Source: an uncultured Oscillospiraceae bacterium (GTDB lineage: Bacteria > Bacillota > Clostridia > Oscillospirales > Ruminococcaceae). Taken from it: a DNA stretch of 10,186 bases. A program made the position numbers and the translations under genes. Shown piece after piece: positions 5,743 through 10,186 of the stretch (within the stretch, counting starts at the first letter, position 1; the number at the start of each line of letters is the position of its first letter). Below the pieces are notes generated by a model, which was given only the letters and a program-made list of their open reading frames with translations, had not been told where the DNA came from and made no database searches. Location: positions 1 to 10,186 of the forward strand of contig UQSL01000071.1 in the NCBI GenBank assembly GCA_900543705.1. The letters are read 5' to 3'.

Positions 5743-5771
5743 TATACATAAAAGTATATGTTTTTTTATTG
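5743..5771 (+). terminator. Weak U-tract terminator after the AraC gene
   Basis: A short A+T-only stem (ACATA/TATGT with a 6-base loop) is followed by a run of seven T residues just after the AraC stop. The stem is weak, so it may end transcription only partially. Confidence 0.35.
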
Positions 5772-5785
5772 ATTCGGTATGTATC

Positions 5786-5815
5786 TTGCTTGTGAAAGTG
5801 GTAACATAGTATAAA
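5786..5815 (+). promoter_or_regulatory. Putative promoter of the ene-reductase gene
   Basis: TTGCTT (5786-5791), an 18-base spacer and TATAAA (5810-5815) lie about 100 bases before the coding region. The -35 matches the consensus poorly, as expected for a promoter that needs an activator such as the AraC protein encoded upstream. Confidence 0.4.
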
Positions 5816-5828
5816 AGAAGGTTTTATT

Positions 5829-5893
5829 ATCCAATAAAAGGAAAGTGTATTGGATGATCAGACAGTTTTCTTTAACAGTTAAAAATGAAAACT
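5829..5893 (+). promoter_or_regulatory. Structured leader of the ene-reductase gene
   Basis: Two inverted repeats lie in the leader. ATCCAAT (5829-5835) pairs with ATTGGAT (5849-5855). AGTTTTC (5864-5870) pairs with GAAAACT (5887-5893), enclosing an inner TTTAA/TTAAA stem. The second hairpin ends 8 bases before the ribosome site GGAGG (5902-5906). It could affect mRNA stability or translation; no known riboswitch is recognised. Confidence 0.4.
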
Positions 5894-5913
5894 AAGTTGA
5901 CGGAGGAATTGTG

Positions 5914-7839
5914 ATGAAAATATTAGAACCTATCCAGGTAGGTAAAATTACTTTAAAAAACAGAATTATGTTTCCACCAATGACAACAGGTTATGAAGAT
6001 AAGGATGGAACTATTAGTGAACAGAGTTTTAACTTCTATAAACGTATTGCCCAAGGTGGTGTCGCTTATATTGTCTTAGGGGATGTCGCCCCTGTAAATA
6101 CTGTTTCACCAACGCCAAAATTATTCCATGATGGCCAGATTCCAGCTTATAAAAAATTAGCCGATGCTGTACATAAATATGATTGTAAATTAGGGATTCA
6201 AATTTTCCATCCTGAATATGATGTTGACGCTTTAGCTGAATTATTTAAAAAAGGCGATATGCAAGCTGCACGCGCTAAATTGCACCATGATATGTTACAT
6301 TATATTGATGAAGTTACGGAAGAACAATTAAATAACATTTTGAAAAAAATAGGTGACTGTGTGAAACGTGCCAGTCAAGCAGGTGTTGATATTGTCGAAA
6401 TTCATGGTGATAGATTAGTTGGTTCATTATGTTCAACTATTTTAAATAAACGTACAGATGCATATGGCGGATCTTTTGAAAACAGGATTAAATTTGCTTT
6501 GAAAGTTGTAAAAACAATCAAAGATAATGCTCCAGATATGTGTATCGACTATAAATTACCTATCATTACAGAAAATCCTTTAAGAGGTAAAGGCGGATTA
6601 AAAATCGAGGAAGCTGTCAAGTTTGCGAAAATTCTTGAAGATACCGGTGTGAATATGATTCATGTTGGTCAAGCTAACCATACCGGAAATATGAATGATA
6701 CAATCCCTGCCATGGGTACACAGCCATATTGCTTTATGTCAAAATATACAAAACAAATTAAAGACGCTGTATCTATCCCTGTTTCTTCTGTGGGACGCAT
6801 TTTAACACCTGAAAATGCTGAGGCATTAATTGAAAATGGTATTTGTGATATTGTCGGGTTAGGTCGTTCTCTTTTAGCTGACCCTGATTATGTCAAAAAA
6901 TTAGAAAATGGCGAAAGTTCACGTATTCGTCATTGTATGATGTGTAATAAAGGATGTACTGATGCTATTCAAAGTCGTCGTTTCTTGAGCTGTGTTTTAA
7001 ATGCAGAAAACGGTCATGAATATGAAAGAGTGATTTCACCTGCCAAAGACAAGAAAAAAGTAGTTGTGATTGGTGGGGGCGTCGCAGGGATGGAGGCTGC
7101 AAGAGTTGCTGCCTTAAAAGGCCATCAAGTTGTATTATTTGAAAAAGAAACCTCCTTAGGTGGTCAATTAAACATTGCCTCTGTTCCTCCAAGAAAATCA
7201 GAAATGACACGTGCCATTCATTATTTTGAAAACGAAATGAAAGCTTTAGACGTTGATTTAAGATTAGGTCAAAAAGTATGTGCAAAATGTATCTTAGCTG
7301 AAAATCCTGATAGTGTCATTGTTGCTGTTGGAGCATCTAATGCTGTACCTCCAATTTCAGGAAGTCAATTACCACACGTCTATGATGCTTGGAAAGTATT
7401 AAATCACGAACAATTCCCAAATGGTAAAGTTGTTATTATTGGTGGTGGTTTAGTTGGAGCAGAGACAGCAGAATTACTTGCCAATATGGGTTGTGAAGTC
7501 AGTATTGTGGAAATGATTGATGAAATTGCCAAAGAAGAATCTACAACTGTACGTCCAATTATGTTTGAAGATTTTGAAAACCATCATGTCCAATTATTGA
7601 CAAAAACAAAAGTGACAGAAATTACACATACAACTGTTGAGGCAGAAAATGAGGATGGAAAAGTTTCTATTCCTTGTGATTATGTTGTACTTGCCGTAGG
7701 TGCAAAACCAAATGCCTTTGATGTATCATTACTTGAAGAAAAAGGCATTGATGTTCATGTCGTTGGTGACTGTAATCAACGTGCTGCCGATATTAATCGT
7801 GCCATTGAAGAAGGTTATCTTGCTGCTAATTCAATTTAA
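5914..7839 (+). CDS. Old-yellow-enzyme/2,4-dienoyl-CoA reductase-type ene-reductase (FMN, 4Fe-4S, FAD)
   Basis: This 641-residue flavoenzyme should reduce an activated C=C bond with electrons from NAD(P)H. An OYE-type FMN barrel spans about 1-335 (LEPIQVGKITLKNRIMFPPM at the start; TDAYGGSFENR near 181-191; VGLGRSLLADPD near 314-324). A CMMCNKGC cluster plus a later Cys (341, 344, 348, 360) binds 4Fe-4S. An FAD fold (VVVIGGGVAGMEAAR, 383-397) and an inserted NAD(P) fold (VVIIGGGLVGAETAE, 506-520) follow, and GDC near the C-terminus closes the FAD domain. The domain plan and size match BaiCD, 2-enoate reductase and E. coli FadH. The usual barrel motif HGAHGYL with its catalytic Tyr is replaced by HGDRLVGSLCS and is two residues shorter, so the substrate probably differs. 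GGAGG lies 7 nt before the ATG at 5914; a GTG at 5911 is an alternative. It forms a module with the AraC regulator. Substrate unknown; a dietary, steroid or phenolic enone is possible. Confidence 0.9.
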   Translation: MKILEPIQVGKITLKNRIMFPPMTTGYEDKDGTISEQSFNFYKRIAQGGVAYIVLGDVAPVNTVSPTPKLFHDGQIPAYKKLADAVHKYDCKLGIQIFHPEYDVDALAELFKKGDMQAARAKLHHDMLHYIDEVTEEQLNNILKKIGDCVKRASQAGVDIVEIHGDRLVGSLCSTILNKRTDAYGGSFENRIKFALKVVKTIKDNAPDMCIDYKLPIITENPLRGKGGLKIEEAVKFAKILEDTGVNMIHVGQANHTGNMNDTIPAMGTQPYCFMSKYTKQIKDAVSIPVSSVGRILTPENAEALIENGICDIVGLGRSLLADPDYVKKLENGESSRIRHCMMCNKGCTDAIQSRRFLSCVLNAENGHEYERVISPAKDKKKVVVIGGGVAGMEAARVAALKGHQVVLFEKETSLGGQLNIASVPPRKSEMTRAIHYFENEMKALDVDLRLGQKVCAKCILAENPDSVIVAVGASNAVPPISGSQLPHVYDAWKVLNHEQFPNGKVVIIGGGLVGAETAELLANMGCEVSIVEMIDEIAKEESTTVRPIMFEDFENHHVQLLTKTKVTEITHTTVEAENEDGKVSIPCDYVVLAVGAKPNAFDVSLLEEKGIDVHVVGDCNQRAADINRAIEEGYLAANSI

Positions 7840-7882
7840 ACAAAAAGCCATATTTAAGGTGTGAACATAACCAAGAAAAATA

Positions 7883-7945
7883 GACATTGAAAGAAAAAGC
7901 CTCCAATCGTAAGATAGAAAAACGATTGGAGGCTTTTACATGTCA
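7883..7945. repeat. Palindromic terminator repeat, copy 2 (between ene-reductase and catalase genes)
   Basis: This is a direct repeat of the unit at 4518-4579: GACATTGAA at the start, ATGTCA at the end, a 16-bp perfect stem (7895-7910 and 7922-7937) and the same 11-base loop. The 45-nt core is identical to copy 1 and the flanks differ by small indels and substitutions. It lies between two converging genes and can end both: the catalase gene on the minus strand (GGCTTTTTCTTTC) and the ene-reductase on the plus strand (GGCTTTTAC). Confidence 0.87.
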
Positions 7946-7966
7946 TATCCCGAAATTACAGTTTAT

Positions 7967-8632
7967 TTACAGCTTAAATTCTGTCGGTTTGCTTTTGGCC
8001 GGGTCAAAACTCTGCCCGCCCGGCCTGGAGAGGTCAAAATAGATCCGGGAATCCGGTGTAGTTCCCCAATCCTTCTGGGAACCGGAGTCCTGAATCCGGT
8101 TAAAGGCTTCCCGGAACATCGTGTTGTGAGCTTCCTCCCGGTTCAGAAGGAAATCGATGGTTTCACGGACTCCTTTGTCATCAATCTGTCGATATAGGTA
8201 TTGGTAGACCACCTTGGCGCGCTGTTCTGCCGCAATATCAGAGAGGATATCCGCCGCCGCATCCCCGGTCTCATTGACATAGGCCGCTGTCCACAAATAG
8301 CCACTTGCATTTGCAAGCATCGGGGTGAGCCCAGTCAAAACATGGGCTTCCACGTTACCAACAGTGGCATTTTGCGCATCCAAGTCATGACCATTGAGCA
8401 TATTAACCGCTGCAGAAACCATTTCCAGATGGCACAGTTCCTCCGCTGCAACGTCCAGAAATAAATCCTTGATCTCTGGGTCTTTCACCCGCATACTTTG
8501 GGAAAGATATTGCATGGCAGCTTTCAGCTCTCCCTGTGGGCCGCCGAGTTGTTCCTGGAGCAAAGCTGCATAGTTGGGATTGGGCTTGTCCACCCGAACC
8601 GGATTCAAAAATTGTTTTTCATGCTTAAACAT
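7967..8632 (-). CDS. Manganese catalase family protein (CotJC-like)
   Basis: This 221-residue protein has a ferritin-like four-helix bundle of the dimanganese catalase family, which converts hydrogen peroxide to water and oxygen without heme. The metal ligands are in the expected places: E35 (GGPQGELKAAMQYL), E65 and H68 (AAEELCHLEM), E136 (AAEQRAKVVYQYL) and H169 (NREEAHNTMF). It is shorter than Lactobacillus KatA but close to the clostridial and CotJC type, and ends with a short extension (SRIYFDLSRPGGQSFDPAKS). AGAGGAGA lies 7 nt before the ATG at 8632. There is no signal peptide, so it acts in the cytoplasm or, as for CotJC, on the spore surface; no cotJA/cotJB genes are adjacent, which favours a stand-alone peroxide-defence role. 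It ends at repeat copy 2. Confidence 0.92.
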   Translation of the reverse strand: MFKHEKQFLNPVRVDKPNPNYAALLQEQLGGPQGELKAAMQYLSQSMRVKDPEIKDLFLDVAAEELCHLEMVSAAVNMLNGHDLDAQNATVGNVEAHVLTGLTPMLANASGYLWTAAYVNETGDAAADILSDIAAEQRAKVVYQYLYRQIDDKGVRETIDFLLNREEAHNTMFREAFNRIQDSGSQKDWGTTPDSRIYFDLSRPGGQSFDPAKSKPTEFKL

Positions 8633-8666
8633 ACAAAGTCTCCTCTCACTTTCTGTGATACCTTTA

Positions 8667-8682
8667 GTCTGTACTGTCAGAC
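8667..8682. promoter_or_regulatory. Inverted repeat in the catalase promoter region
   Basis: GTCTG (8667-8671) and CAGAC (8678-8682) form a short dyad with a 6-base spacer, 35-50 bases before the catalase start. It does not match the PerR box. It may be an operator or chance; the catalase promoter itself cannot be fixed with confidence. Confidence 0.3.
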
Positions 8683-8706
8683 AAAAACAATGCAGAAAAA
8701 GCTGAT

Positions 8707-9612
8707 TTATTTATCATAATAATATACCCCCTGTCCGGTACAGAGGGTATATTGTAGAATTTTTACTAATCCGCTTTTACTGGGCGTACCGGACGCCCTT
8801 CGATGTAGCCACGGTACCCCATCGGCGCAAGCTGGAAACGGGGCGCATCCTCGGGGCATATTGATAGCCATAGAGTCCCGGGTCAAACGTTTCGAGCTGT
8901 TGCCACACAATATCGATGGCATCCATGAAATCTTCGTCCTGATACGGAGGGCCATTATCTTGCAGGCAGGCAGTTCAATGCAGTCAAAGCCTTCCGGAAT
9001 TTCTCCGTCATACTCGAGTGGGACCTCCACTCCCTGCGCATACTCGGAAGTTCCCGGAGCTCGCATAGATTCCGGCAGCCACATGCCAATCGGCTCGTAC
9101 AGCGCCTCCTTGATACTCACCAGAATCCCCCATACGTCACATCCTACCTCTTCACAGTAAGCAAAATACTCGGACGCCGCTTTTCCCCGTTTCAAAATAA
9201 GTCTTCGGGCGGGGCGTTCTATGTTCTGAACAAAAATTGCACTTGGTACCTGTTTCACTGTTGTTTCCTCCCTGCAGCTGAGTTGATAGCGATAATATGA
9301 GGTGATATCCGAAGGCAAAAACAGTCTGATGGGCTTTGGGTGTACAGAATACTGCTTTGGCGTCACGCCAAACTCCCGTGCAAACGCCCGGGTAAAGCCT
9401 TCGTGGGAATCAAAGACATAGCTTTCACACGGATAGTCGTCTGTGATCGAGAGCTTGTCCCTCTGTGCGGGGGAAAGCTCGTCCAGCGATATTTCCATAT
9501 CGCGGCGGCGTTGCATTTCCCGCAGGTAGTCAATCGCTTCGTGGTACAGAATCAGCTTGCAGTAACGGTCAAACTGGCCCCATTCGCCAAATTTGCGGTT
9601 GGGTGTTTCCAT
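8707..9612 (-). pseudogene. Chimeric pseudogene: conjugative-element sigma-like N-terminus fused to a broken AraC/GyrI regulator
   Basis: Residues 1-67 from the ATG at 9612 (ribosome site AAAGGGGGCG) resemble sigma-70-like regulators of clostridial conjugative elements: FGEWGQFDRYCKLILYHEAI, then REMQRRRDMEISLDELSPAQ and SYVF. From about residue 68 (near 9412) the text becomes the end of an AraC HTH (DSHEGFTRAFAREFGVTPKQ) followed by a GyrI-like effector-binding domain (ERPARRLILKRG, then EEVGCDVWGIL). The first ~50 residues of the AraC domain and all of the sigma DNA-binding region are missing. The GyrI part is itself broken: near 8950 the frame shifts, and the lost reading continues as PPYQDEDFMDAIDIVWQQLE up to about 8855, where a second one-base slip restores the end as EDAPRFQLAPMGYRGYIEGR before a TAG at 8766. 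The raw frame runs on to 8707. An in-frame ATG at 9666 adds 18 residues. The chimera is unlikely to function as a regulator. Confidence 0.8.
8721..8753. terminator. Hairpin terminator after the AraC/GyrI remnant
   Basis: AATATACCC (8721-8729) pairs with GGGTATATT (8745-8753), and the inner CTGT pairs with ACAG around a 5-base loop. It lies just past the original stop codon of the AraC/GyrI reading frame (8766-8768 on the minus strand). The downstream tract is A+T-rich rather than a clean U-run, so termination is likely but not certain. Confidence 0.5.
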
Positions 9613-9767
9613 CTTTTCGCCCCCTTTCTGTGGGGGATTTAGGTGGGTTCCTCCCTTTCCGCACATAGAGCGAATGGCGCTTTGTTGCTGGCCCGCTAAT
9701 CGCCTCCTATTTTGAAAAAATTTGAATTTTTTTCATGCCAAAAAAGCAGACCGCAGAAAACAACAAA

Positions 9768-9802
9768 TTTCGCCCGGCAGGTCATAAACCCACCGGGCGA
9801 AA
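9768..9802 (-). terminator. Long hairpin upstream of the sigma-like fragment
   Basis: TTTCGCCCGG (9768-9777) and CCGGGCGAAA (9793-9802) form a perfect 10-bp stem, extended by an inner GGT/ACC pairing across small mismatches. On the minus strand it is followed by TTTGTTGTTTTC. It lies about 155 bases before the fragment's ATG and may act as a terminator or attenuator in its leader. Confidence 0.5.
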
Positions 9803-9852
9803 GCAGAAGTGTTATAAAGTTGATTTACATGGTATAGTACATACTCATGGCC

Positions 9853-9883
9853 GCTTGTCCCCGGCTTCGGGGACAGGCTTTTT
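9853..9883 (+). terminator. Rho-independent terminator, plus strand
   Basis: An 11-bp stem with one wobble pair (9853-9863 and 9868-9878; core GTCCCCG/CGGGGAC), a GCTT tetraloop and five T residues make a classic terminator. No plus-strand gene now lies upstream of it, so its original gene has been lost or it ends an antisense or small RNA transcript. Confidence 0.65.
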
Positions 9884-10134
9884 GACAGTATAAACGTCGT
9901 ATTATGTCGAAACGCTCTTTGCTTCATGGCGGCTCCCTCCGTGGGCCGCCGATCCCGCCAGCGTCAGGGCGTCGTCAATTTGAGGGAAAAAACGGCGGAC
10001 TTTAAAAGCCGCCGTATCTTTGGCGTGTTTAAGCAACCGCTGCACGACGACTTTTTTTCTTCTGCCGTCGTACAGCAGTTTGCATTTCAATATGGATTGC
10101 AGTACAGTACCGGCATGGAGCAATCAACCCTTTT

Positions 10135-10186
10135 TGAACTGCACCCCATTTGTTAGACAGTGTGGTATACTATCTAATGAATGGGG
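10135..10186 (+). mobile_element. Probable left end of an IS3-family (IS150-type) insertion sequence, cut by the window edge
   Basis: The sequence TGAACTGCACCCCATTTGTT followed by AGACA resembles the terminal inverted repeat of IS150-group IS3 elements (TGWACTG, C-rich block, GTTAGACA). It is followed by a dyad, CCCCATTTGTTAGA (10144-10157) against TCTAATGAATGGGG (10173-10186), matching at 12 of 14 positions. No transposase codons are inside the window; orfA would start just beyond 10186. The call rests on recalled end motifs only. Confidence 0.45.

Larger units (their letters stand above)
9613..10134. other. Hairpin-rich non-coding remnant of a conjugative element
   Basis: No convincing gene lies upstream of the sigma-like fragment. 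The plus frame 9926-10156 and the minus frames 9733-9927 and 9902-10123 lack ribosome sites and recognisable motifs and overlap each other. What is present is structure: hairpins at 9768-9802, 9853-9878, about 9923-9947 (GGCGGC/GCCGCC), about 9991-10014 (ACGGCGG/CCGCCGT) and about 10040-10077. A strong ribosome site AGGAGGCG at about 9701-9708 on the minus strand has no ATG at normal spacing. The stretch reads as the leader region of an integrative element, now detached from the rest. Confidence 0.5.

Noticed and set aside
6965..7285. Minus-strand open frame inside the ene-reductase gene
   Set aside because: Antisense shadow across the FeS cluster and FAD-binding region; no independent support.
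4518..7945. Palindromic repeats as CRISPR repeats
   Set aside because: Only two copies 3.4 kb apart, with genes rather than spacers between them and no cas gene.
4518..7945. IS200/IS605-type mobile element defined by the hairpins
   Set aside because: No TnpA or TnpB is encoded between or beside the hairpins; both copies look like ordinary terminators.
9902..10156. Overlapping open frames on both strands in the mobile-element leader
   Set aside because: They run through several hairpins, lack ribosome sites and show no recognisable protein motif.

Overview
The window looks like an accessory region of an anaerobic gut Clostridia chromosome (Bacillota; Oscillospiraceae or Lachnospiraceae would fit). 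The grounds are strong AGGAGG-type ribosome sites, a TcdE-type holin, a GH25 endolysin, a CotJC-like manganese catalase and a fragment typical of clostridial conjugative elements. The species cannot be read from the sequence. Three compositional blocks are visible: a moderate-GC left block (1-4229), a clearly A+T-rich middle block (about 4780-7840) and a moderate-GC right block (7967-10186).

Left block: a compact phage-derived lysis island. A leftward operon runs from 3146 to 172: small HTH-like protein, Cys-rich protein, short coiled-coil protein, tail-fibre-like protein, holin, endolysin. It ends at a perfect 34-bp palindromic terminator (135-168). Divergently, an Xre-family repressor (3452-3787) and an ImmA/IrrE-type HELGH protease (3801-4229) form an immunity pair. 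The 305-bp control region between them holds a leftward promoter with perfect consensus hexamers, repeated TTGATTT dyads that overlap promoters on both strands, and a near-consensus Firmicutes LexA (SOS) box placed directly upstream of the -10 of a second leftward promoter. No integrase, replication, head, packaging or tail-tube gene is present in the window, so this resembles a stand-alone, DNA-damage-controlled lysis cassette or the remnant of a much reduced prophage.

Middle block: an A+T-rich metabolic module, an AraC-family regulator (4870-5739) followed by a large ene-reductase of the old-yellow-enzyme/2,4-dienoyl-CoA reductase type (5914-7839). Two direct copies of a roughly 62-bp palindromic terminator unit (4518-4579 and 7883-7945), identical over a 45-nt core, bracket it. 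This suggests horizontal gain by recombination at a terminator repeat.

Right block: a leftward manganese catalase (7967-8632), then a broken chimeric gene (8707-9612). In the chimera, the first ~67 residues of a conjugative-element sigma-factor-like protein are joined in frame to the back half of an AraC/GyrI-type regulator, which itself carries two frameshifts. Upstream of it is a hairpin-rich non-coding stretch from the mobile element, cut off at the window edge by what looks like the left end of an IS3-family insertion sequence (10135 onward). The right block therefore records at least two rearrangements.
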